Positions 53,129 to 64,000 are shown, counted from the first letter of the stretch. The stretch is 64,000 bases of DNA from Enterovibrio norvegicus FF-33 (GCF_000286835.2 NZ_AJYD02000038.1:1836720-1900719); one strand, 5' to 3'. Notes: generated by a model not told the origin, from the sequence alone. Numbers and translations are program-made.

Positions 53129-54028
53129 ATGAATCCGACACGTTTTGGTAACGTGATGGCGGCGATTGCCTTTCTGTTATGGGGCGCGATGCCGCTCTAT
53201 TATCAGCTTCTCCCTAACGCGGCAATGGATGAACTGCTCGCCTTGCGTATCGCTGCATCCGTACCATTTTTACTCATCATTTTGCAGAGTCGTCGCGGGC
53301 GCTCACTTAATTGGCAAACATTGACCGCAGACAAACGCTCTTTTGCTTTCGCGTCATTAGCATCGGTCATGATGTGTATATCTTGGAGTGCTTTTACATG
53401 GGCGATGACAAACGACCGAGTGTTAGATGCAAGCCTAGGCTTTTTCATTAACCCCTTACTGGTTATCGCACTTGGCGTCTTGGCATTTAAAGAGACGCTA
53501 AGCTTTGGTCAAAAAGCCGCGGTTGTCTTTGGTGCGTTAGGGTTGAACTATCAGGTGTGGCAATACGGTGAAGTGCCTGTTGCAGCCGTATTGATGGCGG
53601 TATTTTTCGCACTATACGGCTGGTGCAAACGCTATGTGAAATATGATGCTATTTCGTGCCTATTCGTCGAAGCCATCGTTTTATTTCCTTTTGCAGCGGG
53701 ATATATGGCCTACAAAATGGCCACAGGAACCAGTGTCGCGGTATCTAGCGAGATGTCGACGCTACTGCTTTATCTTGGCGCAGCGCCAATCACACTCGCA
53801 CCGCTGTTCTTCTTCTCAGAAGCCGTGAAGCACGCAAAAATGTCGATGATTGGACTCATGCAATACATCGAACCCAGCCTGCAGTTTCTCCTCGCGGTGT
53901 TAATCTTCCATGAAACATTCGACAGCATTAAAGCCGTGAGCTTTGGTTTAATTTGGCTGGGGTTGGTTGTTTCAATCACAGAGGGTCTGATAAAGGTGAA
54001 AGCAAAAACGAACCTGCCACAGACCTAA
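53129..54028 (+). CDS. rarD: RarD-type EamA transporter
   Basis: 299 residues with ten hydrophobic segments. The N-terminus RFGNVMAAIAFLLWGAMPLYYQLL and the segment WSAFTWAMTNDRVLDASLGFFINPLLVIALGVL, including the SLGFFINPL box, are diagnostic of the RarD (chloramphenicol-sensitive protein) branch of EamA. The ending IEPSLQFLLAVLIFHETF also fits. The natural substrate is unknown. It is a single gene closed by a terminator shared with the RND operon. Confidence 0.92.
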   Translation: MNPTRFGNVMAAIAFLLWGAMPLYYQLLPNAAMDELLALRIAASVPFLLIILQSRRGRSLNWQTLTADKRSFAFASLASVMMCISWSAFTWAMTNDRVLDASLGFFINPLLVIALGVLAFKETLSFGQKAAVVFGALGLNYQVWQYGEVPVAAVLMAVFFALYGWCKRYVKYDAISCLFVEAIVLFPFAAGYMAYKMATGTSVAVSSEMSTLLLYLGAAPITLAPLFFFSEAVKHAKMSMIGLMQYIEPSLQFLLAVLIFHETFDSIKAVSFGLIWLGLVVSITEGLIKVKAKTNLPQT

Positions 54029-54205
54029 TCCCCATAGGGTTAAGCAAGCGGTCATACTTTGCGCAGGAACAATCGTCAAGAGCAAGGAATAAATCCCAGT
54101 GACTCTTTATTCCAATTATAAAATTTCTGACACAGCTATTGCCGACTTTAACCAGCAAGAATGACTGAATACTTATCCTAATTGGTATAAATGAAAACAA
54201 AAAAG

Positions 54206-54230
54206 AAAAGGCATCCGAGGATGCCTTTTT
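54206..54230. terminator. bidirectional terminator, rarD / RND operon
   Basis: GGCATC (54210-54215), loop CGAG, GATGCC (54220-54225), with A-run before and T-run after, so it serves both convergent units. Confidence 0.9.
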
Positions 54231-54274
54231 CATATCAAACTTGGCCGCATTCGGCGGTCATAGCGCTCGCTTGA

Positions 54275-57200
54275 TTATTTTTCGTCTTCCACTTCAATCA
54301 ACTTAGTGGAGCCGCCGTGATATTTCTCACGCAGTCGCTGGATAATGGCAAAGAAGCCAGGGATAAAGAACGTACCCGCCAACAACACGCAGAGCAAACC
54401 ACCTGCCAGTGATATACCCAGTGAGTTCTGGCTGATGTTACCCGCCCCACTCGCAAAGACTAACGGCATGATGCCGAGAATGAATGACCAAGACGTCATG
54501 TTCACCGCGCGGAAACGCAGCTTGCCGCCCATCACTGCAGAGTCACTAATTGGGTGTTCATTCTGTTCACGCTCATTTTTAGCAAATTCAACGATCAAAA
54601 TGGCATTTTTAGCGGCCATCGCAATCAACAGAACCAGACCAATTTGCGCGTACAAGTTAAGCGGTGTGCCAGTGGCAGCGAGAGCGAGGAAGGAACCCAA
54701 GGTTGCAACCGGAACCACCAGAATGATCGCCAGTGGAATCGTCCAACTTTCATACTGTGCCACCATAAACAGGTAGATGAAGATCAGCGCAAGACCAAAG
54801 GCATAGATCGCCAAACTGCCTGCCTGTTTCTCCTGATAGGCCATTCCCGTCCACTCATATTGGTAACCTTGTGGCAGTTGTTCTGCCGCAACACGTTCCA
54901 TCGCTTCAATCGCATCACCTGACGAGTAGCCTGGCGCAGGTGACCCTTGGATGACAGCAGAACGATACATGTTGTAACGCCATGCGACATCCGGTTCGAA
55001 CACCTGCTCGATATCAATCAAAGTACCCAGTGGGATCATTTCACCCGAGTTAGAGCGAACATGGAAACGACTCAATGAATCCAAATCGTTACGGAAATCC
55101 GCATCAGCCTGAATCGTCACACGGTAGCTCTTGCCGTACAAACTGAAATCATTCACATACATCGACGCCAAGTTGCCTTGAAGCGTAGTGAAAATTTCGG
55201 ACAGAGGAATACCCAGTTGCTTGGCTTTCTCACGGTCAATATCAACGTAGAAATGCGGAACATTCGCGCGGAACGTACTAAACGTACTCGCAATTTCCGG
55301 CTGCTGGTTAGCCGCTTCCATCAACTGTTGTGACACCATGGCCAAATCACCACGACTTCGGCCAAGCGTATCTTCCAATACAAACTCGAAGCCAGACGCC
55401 GGTCCCATCCCCGGAACAGCAGGTGGACCCATAGTGAACACAATCGCTTCCGGTAACTGCATGGCAGCAGCCCCATTGATTCGGTTAATAATGTCAAACG
55501 AGGAGTGGTCACCATCAAGTGCTTGACGCGTTTCCCAATCCTTCAATTTCACAAACATTGACGCACCGTTTGATGCAGAAGCACCCGTCAAGAATGCGTA
55601 GCCGTTAGCAACGGTAGCCCCTTCAACACCCGGTTCGCTGGTCACAATGTCATTCAGCTTTCTGGTCACTTCCTCTGTACGTGACAAAGACGCCGCATCC
55701 GGTAGCTGAACGTTGATCAGCAGAACACCTTTATCTTCTTGCGGTACAAAACCTGTTGATGTGGTTGTGGCAAAGTAACCTGCCGCACTGACTGCAACGA
55801 TAAATAGCACACCCAACACCGCAGTTTTACGGACTAAGAAGCCTGCAATCGCGCCGTATTTGTTAGTAACGCTTTCTAAGCCACGGTTAAATGCCGTAAA
55901 CCAACGCGCGTGATTATCTTTACCTTGCTTGAGCACAAGGGAGCACATTGCAGGTGACAAGGTCAGTGCGTTAATTGACGAGATCAGAACGGAAATACAT
56001 ATCGTCAATGCGAATTGGCGGTACATGATCCCGGTAATACCCGGCAACATTGCCACGGGTAAGAACACGGCCAGCAACACCATCGTCGACGTAATAATGG
56101 GACCCGTCACTTCCTTCATCGCAAGCAATGTCGCTTGGCGAGGCGTCAAAGACGGATCTTTTGCCATGTTGGTATCAACGTTTTCGATAACCAAAATGGC
56201 ATCATCCACCACAATACCGATAGCCAAAATCAAACCAAACAGCGTCACGGTGTTGATGGTAAAGCCCGCCGCCAACATGATGGCAAACGTACCCACAAGT
56301 GACACAGGAATCGCGACAACGGGGATCAAAGTAGAACGGAAACTACCAAGGAATAGGTAGGTCACCGCAATAACCAGCAATATCGCTTCTATCAGCGTGA
56401 CAACAACGCCTTTGATAGACTCAGAGACAAACAGCGTCGTGTCATAACTGGTCTCATAGCTCATTCCTTCAGGGAAGCTCTGAGAGAGCTGTTCTAAACG
56501 CTCCATGACCATCCCCCCACTTTCCAGCGCGTTAGCGTCAGATTGCAGGTTCAAGATCACGATAGAGGCAGGCTGTTCGCGGAAGTTGCCGTTACCCGAG
56601 TAAGACTTGCGGCCCAAGGACACATCAGCGATATCTTTCAGGTACACCATGGTGCCGTCCGCATTTGCGCGAACAACCACGTCTTTAAACTCATCCACCG
56701 AGCTCAGACGACCTTGTGTCACCAGTTTGAACGTCATTTCTTGTGCGTTGTTGAATGGCGGCGCGCCAATATCACCCGCGGCAACCTGAACGTTTTGCTC
56801 AGCAAGCACAGAACGCACATCTGACGTGGTGATACCTAGATTGGCCATTTTTTCTGGGTTAAGCCAAACACGCATCGAGTATTCGCCACCACCAAGCACA
56901 TTGACATCACTGATGCCTTTGACACGTGCAATTTGGTCTTTGACATTCAGGTTGATGTAGTTAACCAGAAACTGTTCATCGTATTTGCCGTCCGGCGCAT
57001 AGAAGTTCAGTACCATTAACAAGTCCGGCGAACGCTTCTTCACCGTGACACCAATCTGACGCACTTCTTGCGGCAACTTTGATTCTATTTGTGCAACACG
57101 GTTTTGTACGTTGACCTGTGCCATATCAGGGTCAGTGCCGATATCAAAGGTCACGTTTAAACTGTAAGAGCCATCATTAGCACTTTTGGAAGACATGTAG

Positions 57201-57430
57201 ATCATGTTTTCCACGCCATTGACCGACGTTTCTATCGGGTCTGCGATGGCTTGCTCAACCACCTCAGCACTGGCACCTGCGTAAAACGCCGTCACACTAA
57301 CAGAAGGTGGACTGATTCGAGGGTATTCAGCAACTGGCAGGTTCAACAATGCGATGAGACCTGAGAGCGTCAGAATGATGGAGATAACCAGCGCAAATTT
57401 TGGGCGGTTAATAAAAAAGCGACTTAACAT
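54275..57430 (-). CDS. RND efflux transporter, HAE-1 inner-membrane pump
   Basis: 1051 residues, the usual length for AcrB/VexD-type pumps. Starts [27 protein letters not shown], with twelve membrane segments in two halves and two large periplasmic loops. The proton-relay residues are present: the paired Asp in [17 protein letters not shown] and the Lys in [13 protein letters not shown]. It exports drugs, detergents or bile salts as a trimer with its fusion protein and TolC. The adaptor gene lies six bases upstream, and no TolC homologue is in the window. Confidence 0.97.
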   Translation of the reverse strand: MLSRFFINRPKFALVISIILTLSGLIALLNLPVAEYPRISPPSVSVTAFYAGASAEVVEQAIADPIETSVNGVENMIYMSSKSANDGSYSLNVTFDIGTDPDMAQVNVQNRVAQIESKLPQEVRQIGVTVKKRSPDLLMVLNFYAPDGKYDEQFLVNYINLNVKDQIARVKGISDVNVLGGGEYSMRVWLNPEKMANLGITTSDVRSVLAEQNVQVAAGDIGAPPFNNAQEMTFKLVTQGRLSSVDEFKDVVVRANADGTMVYLKDIADVSLGRKSYSGNGNFREQPASIVILNLQSDANALESGGMVMERLEQLSQSFPEGMSYETSYDTTLFVSESIKGVVVTLIEAILLVIAVTYLFLGSFRSTLIPVVAIPVSLVGTFAIMLAAGFTINTVTLFGLILAIGIVVDDAILVIENVDTNMAKDPSLTPRQATLLAMKEVTGPIITSTMVLLAVFLPVAMLPGITGIMYRQFALTICISVLISSINALTLSPAMCSLVLKQGKDNHARWFTAFNRGLESVTNKYGAIAGFLVRKTAVLGVLFIVAVSAAGYFATTTSTGFVPQEDKGVLLINVQLPDAASLSRTEEVTRKLNDIVTSEPGVEGATVANGYAFLTGASASNGASMFVKLKDWETRQALDGDHSSFDIINRINGAAAMQLPEAIVFTMGPPAVPGMGPASGFEFVLEDTLGRSRGDLAMVSQQLMEAANQQPEIASTFSTFRANVPHFYVDIDREKAKQLGIPLSEIFTTLQGNLASMYVNDFSLYGKSYRVTIQADADFRNDLDSLSRFHVRSNSGEMIPLGTLIDIEQVFEPDVAWRYNMYRSAVIQGSPAPGYSSGDAIEAMERVAAEQLPQGYQYEWTGMAYQEKQAGSLAIYAFGLALIFIYLFMVAQYESWTIPLAIILVVPVATLGSFLALAATGTPLNLYAQIGLVLLIAMAAKNAILIVEFAKNEREQNEHPISDSAVMGGKLRFRAVNMTSWSFILGIMPLVFASGAGNISQNSLGISLAGGLLCVLLAGTFFIPGFFAIIQRLREKYHGGSTKLIEVEDEK

Positions 57431-57436
57431 ATCAGC

Positions 57437-58558
57437 TTATGCCCCTTGGCCTTGAAGGCGAACTGTCATGCCATTTCGAACACGCTGCAAACCCTTGGTT
57501 AACACTTGCTCGTCTTCTACTAGGCCGCTTAATACAATGACACCTTTTTCCGTTTGAGGGCCAAGCTTCACGTTACGACGCTCAGCGACATTGCCTTCTT
57601 TCAGTACCATCACGAAATCACCTTCTAGATCGGTCTGAACCGACAAACGCGGCACAACAATGTGTGGCGTGGTGGCTTTTTCTTTGACGATAACTTCAAC
57701 ATATTGCCCCGGAAGCAGGCGATAACTCGGGTTAGGAAATTTTGCGCGCAGCGCAATGGTGCCCGTGTTAACGTCAATGCGGTTACCGACGTAGTCCAAC
57801 TTACCAGCATGCTCATAGTCGTACCCATTACCCATACTTAGGAACACTTCAACACGTTTTGCGCCGCCCTCGCCGTTGCCTGACATTCTGTCAGCACCCG
57901 CAGCCAGACGTTGCTTCTCACTCATAGAAAATGATGCCTGCATCGGGTCAAGGCTAACGATGGTGGTGAGAACGCCAGTGGAGGGAGAAACCAAATCACC
58001 AATACTGGCCAAGCTTTCACTGATACGCCCAGTGAATGGCGCGACGATTTCGGTGTGAGACATGTCAGTTTCAGCGGCTTGCAGTTGCGCTTGCGCTGCC
58101 TTCAAGGCGGCTTCAGCTTGCAGCTTTACTGCGGTCAAACGGTCAAACTCAGATTGGCTAATACCTCCACGAGGTAACAAATCTTTCCCACGTTCAAAAT
58201 CCAACGCGGTATTCGTCACGCCAGCCTCTGCTTGCGCCACAGATGCCTCAGCACTGGCGACCTTCGCGCGATAAATAGCGGGGTCAATTTGGAAAAGACG
58301 TTGGCCTTCTATGACCATTTCACCTTCGGTAAAATATCGCTCGGTTAAGTAACCAGAAACTTGAGGAACAATGCTGACATCCTCCATCGCTTCGGTTCGT
58401 CCGACAAACGTTTGTTGTGGCTGATAATCAATCACTTCAGCAGATTGGATATCAACGATAGGCAAGAAGCCACCCTTCTGTTGAGCTTCTTGCCCACCAC
58501 AACCTACAAGCACTGATGCGCTAATCAGCGCAGGAAGCAATAACTTCCGTTTAATCAT
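57437..58558 (-). CDS. RND efflux periplasmic adaptor (membrane fusion lipoprotein)
   Basis: 373 residues with a lipoprotein signal ending LVGC (KRKLLLPALISASVLVGCGGQE). Order: beta-barrel strand, lipoyl half, alpha-helical hairpin (~100-175, KVASAEASVAQAEAGVTNTALDFERGKDLLPRGGISQSEFDRLTAVKLQAEAALKAAQAQLQAAET), second lipoyl half (IVAPFTGRISESLASIGDLVSP), and beta-barrel and proximal domains. GGAGAG precedes the ATG. It bridges the pump to TolC. It is first in the operon, and its promoter region carries a tandem 20-base repeat. Confidence 0.96.
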   Translation of the reverse strand: MIKRKLLLPALISASVLVGCGGQEAQQKGGFLPIVDIQSAEVIDYQPQQTFVGRTEAMEDVSIVPQVSGYLTERYFTEGEMVIEGQRLFQIDPAIYRAKVASAEASVAQAEAGVTNTALDFERGKDLLPRGGISQSEFDRLTAVKLQAEAALKAAQAQLQAAETDMSHTEIVAPFTGRISESLASIGDLVSPSTGVLTTIVSLDPMQASFSMSEKQRLAAGADRMSGNGEGGAKRVEVFLSMGNGYDYEHAGKLDYVGNRIDVNTGTIALRAKFPNPSYRLLPGQYVEVIVKEKATTPHIVVPRLSVQTDLEGDFVMVLKEGNVAERRNVKLGPQTEKGVIVLSGLVEDEQVLTKGLQRVRNGMTVRLQGQGA

Positions 58559-58656
58559 TTTTCTCTCCTCACCTAACCTGTTTGCATTGAGACAAACGCA
58601 AAAAAGAATAGCGATAATTTATAGTGATATTATTGGGCTCATCGCCAAAATAAGAC

Positions 58657-58698
58657 GTGACATTTGTTGCAGTAAAATGACATATGTAGCAACAAAAT
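58657..58698. promoter_or_regulatory. tandem imperfect repeat upstream of RND operon
   Basis: Two copies of a 22-base element start at 58657 and 58677, sharing 18 of 22 bases: TGACATTTGTTGCA... and TGACATATGTAGCA..., each ending AAAATG. Together they contain the inverted repeat TTTGTTGC and GCAACAAA. This is a candidate regulator site about 100 bases upstream of the adaptor start. Confidence 0.55.
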
Positions 58699-58852
58699 GG
58701 CAAGCCGACCCTAGTATGCCAAGCTATCCTTTCTGAAAGCTGTACGACACACAAAATTGCGACAGAATTGTAGATATGCAGAATTAAGATGTTACAAAAT
58801 GCGACAAGACAACAAAGGCGGTTATTTGCCCGCCAATGCAGTAAAGATGGGA

Positions 58853-59377
58853 TCAGAGAAGAGTTTGCATCGCTTCAGCAAGTCGGACTGAAAGGGAGTC
58901 ATTGCTTAAAACACCCACTTCCGTATCAAAGTTGTCAAAAAACGAAGGGATCGACAGTGATGCTTTTAAATCACCGTCAAAATGAGGGCATGACGCTGAC
59001 GCCGCAGCAAGTACATTTTTCGCCCCGCCCGGCCCTGGCGATGTTGATAGCATCACCACTTTCTTACCTTGAAAGACTTTTTGATTAATACGAGACGCCC
59101 AATCGAACACATTTTTGTAAGCCGCACTATAAGACCCATTGTGCTCCGCAAACGAAATAACCAGCGCGTCCGCTTCGCCAATTTTCGCGAAAAACGCCTT
59201 AGCTTTTTCTGGCTGGCCTAACTCCTGTTCTCGATCAACGCTGAACAAGGGAAGTTCGTAATCATTGAGATCCAAGATCTCAGCGTCAGCACCATCAATC
59301 ATGCTAACCGCGTGAGTGACCAACTGCTTATTAATTGACGCTTTACTGCTGGAAGCGGCAAAAGCAATAACCTTCAT
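58853..59377 (-). CDS. NAD(P)H-dependent FMN reductase family protein
   Basis: 174 residues, flavodoxin-like fold. The N-terminus VIAFAASSSKASINKQLVTHAVS is the FMN phosphate loop. Then ADALVISFAEHNGSYSAAYKNVFDWASRI (flavin-binding) and VMLSTSPGPGGAKNVL follow, as in chromate/azo or FMN reductases. The exact acceptor is unknown. GGAG precedes the ATG. It is transcribed towards the RND promoter region but on the same strand as the RND operon; the 294-base gap makes co-transcription uncertain. Confidence 0.92.
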   Translation of the reverse strand: MKVIAFAASSSKASINKQLVTHAVSMIDGADAEILDLNDYELPLFSVDREQELGQPEKAKAFFAKIGEADALVISFAEHNGSYSAAYKNVFDWASRINQKVFQGKKVVMLSTSPGPGGAKNVLAAASASCPHFDGDLKASLSIPSFFDNFDTEVGVLSNDSLSVRLAEAMQTLL

Positions 59378-59687
59378 ATTCTTCTCCGAAACGTTTGTTT
59401 GACATACCTAACAATCATAGCGTCTTGCCTGTGTCCTGTGCGTTTTACTTTTCAGATAGTTAGAGAAAACATCATGCTTTTCTTACTGGAAAAGTACACG
59501 GTTCAACATGGCTTCAATCATTCACGCCAATATAAAAATAAATCCAAAAAATTCAAGAAGATAAATTAAATAGATTTATTTATGATTCAACGCTCTCATA
59601 AATGAGTCTTTGATTAACTACACTTTTTAAGGAGAAAAACCAATACACCGACTTTTAACTGTCAGATGGTAAATCAAGGTAGTCAAT
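59378..59687. other. intergenic region between FMN reductase and solute-binding protein
   Basis: 310 AT-rich bases with divergent promoters expected for the FMN reductase and binding-protein genes. A GGAG near 59631 is not followed by a start codon. Nothing else is identified. Confidence 0.5.
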
Positions 59688-61250
59688 ATGAAACTTGTTA
59701 ACTCACTCGTCAAAAGCGTTATCTCGTTATTCATCATTTCCCCGATGGTGTCCTTGGCAGCACCAGAACCCGGCTCACATTTGAAAGTCTTTATTCCCAG
59801 CCTTCCTTACTTATATATTTCACATTCGATCAATGGCGCGCTTCTGAGACCTGCAAATAACGATCGCGGTTGGGACTACGACATGGCGGTTTCACATAGA
59901 AAAGTTGACGACACAACCTACGAGTTCAATTTACGACAGGGTGTGAAGTTTCAAGATGGCACACCATTTAATGCCGACGCGGTATTAATGAACATGAAAT
60001 TTTTCAAGGAAGACCCGTTTTTATTTACGAAAATAGACACGGTTTTTGATCGCGCAGAAAAAGTAGATGACTACACCGTTCGATTTCATCTCACAGAAAA
60101 GTATGGTCAATTCCTAAACGATGCTATTTGGATTCAGTTCTACACCCAAGCCTATCTCGACAAATTTGGTTGGAACGGCAAACCAACATGCCCGAACCTT
60201 GCCGAACCAGGCCCTTACGGCTTGGGGCCCTACATTCTCAAAGAAGGGTACATTGAAGGTGATCGTCAAACACCCAAAGCAGTTTTAGTGGCTAATCCTA
60301 ACTATTGGAATTCTGAATTTCCAAAGATTGAAACGGTGACCGTCTATACCGAGCTCGACTCCAACCAAGCACTAGAGATGGCTATTGATAACGATGCCGC
60401 TCTCGACATTATGCCAATACCCTTTTCTGAGAAGAAACGAGTCGAACAATCACGATTTGCCAAACTTGTGAGTGCACCGTCAACCAACAACATCGCTATT
60501 CACATCAACATGCGAACGGGCAACAAGCGCCTTCTTGACAAAGATGTTCGTGTCGCTCTCAACAAGGCAATAGACCAACGCCGCTTACTTGAAAAGAACT
60601 ACGCAGGCGAAGGTCAGATAAGCCCAACACTCGCTGCGCCTCTCTATCCTGGTGTAGACAAAGTGGTGAAAAACCTCAAAGCCTATTCTGAAGTGCAAAA
60701 CCCCAAATCCATTCGTGACGAGCTCAAGAAAACTTTAGATGGACTTGAACTCAACGTATATACGCAAGACCGTTTTATGTACATCTGGAAAGGTATCGAC
60801 CGTGACTTACGCAAAGTTGGCGTAAAACTCAATTTCACCATCACATCTAGTGAGAAAGATGTCTTTGGTCAGTTGCTTACTACTAACGCTAAAAAGAACA
60901 CTGAAGATTGGGATCTCCTCGTTTGGGGTAATGACGATTGGTATTACAACCACCCCTGGTCGGCATTTTTTGTCTATCGCACACACAATGCGTGGAGCAC
61001 CATCTTCCCAGACAGCACTTTGGATGGATACATCGAAAAGATGTTCCGCGAATCGGCGGGAACACCTGAGTTTGATGACGTCTCTGACAAAATCATGCGT
61101 CATGCATATAACAACGGGTACATGTTGTTTGTCCCAACGCCAAACAAGGTGTTAGCCGTCAATAGAAACGTGAATTACTCACCATTTAGAATGGCCAACA
61201 TGCCACTGTGGGAAATCGAAGTCACGCCTTCACATTGGTCAGTCAAATAG
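59688..61250 (+). CDS. family-5 periplasmic solute-binding protein, no transporter genes nearby
   Basis: 520 residues with a signal peptide (KSVISLFIISPMVSLAAPEP). The family-5 (SBP_bac_5) signature is clear: YEFNLRQGVKFQDGTPFNADAVLMNMKFF, LVANPNYWNSEFPKIETVTV, and DVRVALNKAIDQRRLLEKNYAG. Relatives bind peptides, nickel or other ligands for ABC importers. No permease or ATPase genes adjoin. Instead a chemoreceptor gene starts 84 bases downstream in the same direction. It may therefore serve as a ligand presenter for that receptor rather than only for transport. Confidence 0.92.
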   Translation: MKLVNSLVKSVISLFIISPMVSLAAPEPGSHLKVFIPSLPYLYISHSINGALLRPANNDRGWDYDMAVSHRKVDDTTYEFNLRQGVKFQDGTPFNADAVLMNMKFFKEDPFLFTKIDTVFDRAEKVDDYTVRFHLTEKYGQFLNDAIWIQFYTQAYLDKFGWNGKPTCPNLAEPGPYGLGPYILKEGYIEGDRQTPKAVLVANPNYWNSEFPKIETVTVYTELDSNQALEMAIDNDAALDIMPIPFSEKKRVEQSRFAKLVSAPSTNNIAIHINMRTGNKRLLDKDVRVALNKAIDQRRLLEKNYAGEGQISPTLAAPLYPGVDKVVKNLKAYSEVQNPKSIRDELKKTLDGLELNVYTQDRFMYIWKGIDRDLRKVGVKLNFTITSSEKDVFGQLLTTNAKKNTEDWDLLVWGNDDWYYNHPWSAFFVYRTHNAWSTIFPDSTLDGYIEKMFRESAGTPEFDDVSDKIMRHAYNNGYMLFVPTPNKVLAVNRNVNYSPFRMANMPLWEIEVTPSHWSVK

Positions 61251-61334
61251 TTTTTCGGTGAGTCACTGAACACAATGAAACGAAAAGCGAGAGTATGCTG
61301 ACATCGCACTCGCTGGTAAAAAAAAGGGTCTCGA

Positions 61335-64000
61335 ATGTTTGCAAAGCTAAAAGTAAAGCTACTTCTTATCTTCTTGTTCACTGGCGTATTACCCATTCTT
61401 GTTGTTGGGTATTTGGCACTTACAACATCAAGTGCTGCGTTACAAGATCAAGCGTTTGCACAGCTTGTCAGTATGCGAGAAGTTAAAAAGGATCAAATCG
61501 AGTCCTATTTTAGTCGTGCTCGCAAAGACACGATGATCCTTTCCGGCAGTGAAGACACCAAGCAAATTCAAAAATTGCTTCAATTCTACGCTGCAGATGA
61601 AGATGTCGAACGTGATGATCCCTTTCCTACTGACACATATGAATACGAAGAAATCTGGAGCGTCAACGGAAAAACCCTCAGTGATTATGTCAATGTCTAC
61701 GGCTATACCGACGTTTTCATTATCCAAGCCGACACTGGTCACGTGGTTTACACCGCACAAAAAAGATCCGACCTTGGCGCGAATCTCATTTCAGGGCCGT
61801 TAAAGAACAGTCCCCTCGCCACCTTGTTTCGAAATGTCGTTTCCAGTAACGACATTAGTGTTCAAGATTATCAGCGGTATGCTCCTCACGACAACAAACC
61901 TGCCGCACTCATTGGCGCTCCAATCACTGATTTAGGCGGCAACACTCTCGCGGTAGCCGTATTGCAGCTTTCTGTCGCAGAAATTAACGATATCATGTTG
62001 CAGCGCACAGGCATGGGGGAAACCGGTGAGACTTATCTTGTAGGATCTGACTTTTTGATGCGATCAGATTCGTTCTTGTCCGATATCAGTCATTCCGTTA
62101 ATGCTTCATTTGCCACACCTGAAGAAGGAAGCATCAAAACCATCGCCACCTTAAAAGCTATCGCAGGTGAAACAGGTTTTGACATCATCAATGACTATCG
62201 GGGTATCTCTGTTTTAACTGCATACACGCCTCTTGAATTTGGCGACAAAAAATGGGCACTTGTAGCCGAAATTGACGAATCAGAAGCCTTTAGCCAAGTC
62301 AGCACCATGAAATGGATGATTGGTATTGCGCTGCTGTCCGGTGTAATGATCATCACGTTGATTGCACTTGTGGTGACGAGGTCGCTCACTCACCCTGTGT
62401 TGAAACTAACTGAAAACTTGGAAGCCGTTGCGCTAACTGGAGACTTCTCAGCACGAGTCGTGGTGAGAACCAAAGACGAACTGGGCCAATCTGCTGATGC
62501 ATTCAACACGCTGATGGATAGTATGCAAGCAGCAATTGGTGACATAAAAAAAGTGATGGAGGGCTTAGCAGAAGGCGATTTCAGTCATCGTATTGAAACT
62601 GATCTTCGTGGCGATCTCTTATCGATCAAGCAGGCAACCAACACTTCCCTAGAAAATGTAGAAGCTTCTGAACGAATAAAAGCAAACCTCGAGCATGATG
62701 CGAAAATTCAAGCGGAGGAGAATGCTCGTGTTCGTCAGGCGCTGGACAACGTTTCTACCAACACTATGATTGCAGACAGAAATTTCGACATCATTTACCT
62801 CAATAGTGCGTCTCAGGCATTGCTGAGAGAAGCAAGAGATGATTTTGCTCAGGTGATCCCGCACTTTAACCCCGATGACATCCTCGGGCAGAACATTGAT
62901 TTCTTTCATAAGAATCCTGCGCATCAGCGACAATTACTCGAACATATTGATGACACACATGAAATGCAAATGCCCGTTGGTAATCGCATTATGGCCATTG
63001 CTGTCAATGCGATTATTGACGAACACAATGAAAGAATTGGTACCGTTATAGAGTGGACAGACCGCACCGCTGAAGTCGCCATAGAGCGTGAAATTGATCA
63101 GATGGTAGAGGCCGCGACACGCGGAGACTTCTCTAAACAACTTTCTCTCGATGACAAGAAAGGGTTCTTGTACAAACTCGCACAAGGCTTGAACTCTCTG
63201 ACCAACAATACCGACGCCGCACTCGAAGACGTGCAGCGCATTTTAAGTGCAATGGCCAAAGGCGACCTCACACAACGAATTGAAAAAAGCTACAACGGTC
63301 GCTTTGCCCAACTGAAAGCCGACACCAATGCCAGCATTGATAGGCTGACTCAAGTCATTGACAATATCCGCCTCGCATCAGAAACCATTTCCAACTCTTC
63401 CAATGAAATCGCATCAGGTAATCGAGATTTAAGTCAACGCACCGAAGAGCAGGCAACATCGCTACAAGAGACTGCAGCAAGCATGGAAAGCATGACCGAT
63501 ACGGTTAAACAAAGCGCAGACAATGCCAAAGTCGCCAACAAATTGAGTGAAGACGCACGACTAAAAGCTCGTGAAGGAGGAAATGTGGTGATGAGAACCA
63601 TCACCGCCATGGATCAAATCAGCGGAGCCAGTAATAAGATTTCCGACATTATTGGTGTCATTGATGAAATCGCCTTCCAAACAAACTTGCTGGCGCTTAA
63701 TGCAGCCGTAGAGGCAGCACGTGCAGGTGAACAAGGCCGTGGGTTTGCTGTTGTGGCAGGCGAAGTACGAAACCTCGCACAGCGTTCGGCAGAGGCCGCC
63801 AAACAAATCAAAGAGCTGATCCGCGATACGAACAAAAAAGTAGAAGATGGTGCGGAGTTGGTCGCTGAATCCGGCGAGACACTGCAAGAAATTGTCAATA
63901 TGGTTGAAGAGGTCAGCAACAAAATGTCTGACATCAGTGAAGCGGCACAAGGTCAAAGCTCCGGCATTGAACAAGTGAATATCGCCGTCAATCGTATGGA
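61335..64000 (+). CDS. methyl-accepting chemotaxis protein with PAS domain, C-terminal end cut
   Basis: Open from the ATG at 61335 to the window edge, about 888 residues. Order: membrane segment ~8-28; periplasmic dCache-like domain to ~320; second membrane segment ~327-347; HAMP; a second HAMP-like helix pair ([23 protein letters not shown]); PAS-like domain ~475-585 ([22 protein letters not shown]); another HAMP-like repeat ([19 protein letters not shown]); and the signalling domain with tip [38 protein letters not shown]. It combines external and internal sensing. It follows the solute-binding protein gene by 84 bases. Confidence 0.93.
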   Translation, partial: MFAKLKVKLLLIFLFTGVLPILVVGYLALTTSSAALQDQAFAQLVSMREVKKDQIESYFSRARKDTMILSGSEDTKQIQKLLQFYAADEDVERDDPFPTDTYEYEEIWSVNGKTLSDYVNVYGYTDVFIIQADTGHVVYTAQKRSDLGANLISGPLKNSPLATLFRNVVSSNDISVQDYQRYAPHDNKPAALIGAPITDLGGNTLAVAVLQLSVAEINDIMLQRTGMGETGETYLVGSDFLMRSDSFLSDISHSVNASFATPEEGSIKTIATLKAIAGETGFDIINDYRGISVLTAYTPLEFGDKKWALVAEIDESEAFSQVSTMKWMIGIALLSGVMIITLIALVVTRSLTHPVLKLTENLEAVALTGDFSARVVVRTKDELGQSADAFNTLMDSMQAAIGDIKKVMEGLAEGDFSHRIETDLRGDLLSIKQATNTSLENVEASERIKANLEHDAKIQAEENARVRQALDNVSTNTMIADRNFDIIYLNSASQALLREARDDFAQVIPHFNPDDILGQNIDFFHKNPAHQRQLLEHIDDTHEMQMPVGNRIMAIAVNAIIDEHNERIGTVIEWTDRTAEVAIEREIDQMVEAATRGDFSKQLSLDDKKGFLYKLAQGLNSLTNNTDAALEDVQRILSAMAKGDLTQRIEKSYNGRFAQLKADTNASIDRLTQVIDNIRLASETISNSSNEIASGNRDLSQRTEEQATSLQETAASMESMTDTVKQSADNAKVANKLSEDARLKAREGGNVVMRTITAMDQISGASNKISDIIGVIDEIAFQTNLLALNAAVEAARAGEQGRGFAVVAGEVRNLAQRSAEAAKQIKELIRDTNKKVEDGAELVAESGETLQEIVNMVEEVSNKMSDISEAAQGQSSGIEQVNIAVNRM

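Noticed and set aside
1..64000. Mobile elements, phage, CRISPR, tRNA or rRNA
   Set aside because: No transposase, integrase, terminal inverted repeats, spacer-repeat array, tRNA cloverleaf or rRNA sequence was seen.

Overview
The window looks like a chromosomal segment of a marine gammaproteobacterium, most likely Vibrionaceae (Vibrio, Photobacterium, Enterovibrio or Grimontia type; I cannot fix the genus). Reasons: a secreted chitin-binding LPMO of the GbpA type preceded by a c-di-GMP-I riboswitch, an EfpL (YeiP) with Arg33, a Kef antiporter with its flavoprotein partner, a moderate GC content, and many chemoreceptors and LysE/EamA exporters. I see no rRNA, tRNA, insertion sequence, phage or CRISPR array.

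Layout. 1-2.7 kb: start of a membrane sensor protein (cut by the window edge), an EamA exporter and a DnaJ-related protein. 3.1-10.5 kb: glycine/serine catabolism, with gcvT and an XRE-cupin regulator facing sdaA-gcvH-gcvP. Two near-identical palindromes in the divergent region look like the regulator's operators. 10.7-15 kb: an OtnC-like class II aldolase relative lacking its metal ligands with a GntR regulator, two small unknown genes, and an AraC regulator with a LysE exporter. 15-18.9 kb: PepT-like peptidase, GST, LysR and LysE genes. 19-23.7 kb: a TonB-dependent receptor, a YfiR-like periplasmic protein and a CHASE8-HAMP-PAS-GGDEF protein in one operon. 24-26 kb: NUDIX hydrolase, cysteine hydrolase and EfpL.

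26.1-34.3 kb: a probable quaternary-amine or hydroxyproline-type catabolic operon (RidA, alpha-ketoglutarate-semialdehyde-type dehydrogenase, M19-like protein with altered metal site, BCCT transporter) followed by two unknown proteins, with a divergent LysR gene. 34.4-37 kb: thioredoxin 2 and a chemoreceptor. 37.5-39.9 kb: a secreted Calx-beta protein and a decayed copy of part of it. 39.9-42.2 kb: DUF969-DUF979 5-oxoproline permease with pyrrolidone-carboxylate peptidase. 42.6-45.8 kb: a lipoprotein, an L,D-transpeptidase-like protein, and gbpA with its riboswitch. 45.9-50 kb: GNAT, KefB-like antiporter and KefG-like protein, an MdaB remnant and a third LysE exporter. 50.1-54 kb: DCC, PilZ, S33 hydrolase and RarD. 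54.3-58.6 kb: RND efflux pump. 58.9 kb to the end: FMN reductase, an orphan family-5 solute-binding protein and a large chemoreceptor cut by the window edge.

Two themes recur. One is c-di-GMP: a YfiN-type cyclase, a PilZ receptor and a c-di-GMP riboswitch on the chitin-adhesion gene. The other is amino-acid or amine scavenging and export: glycine cleavage, serine deaminase, 5-oxoproline use, the betaine cluster and three LysE exporters.
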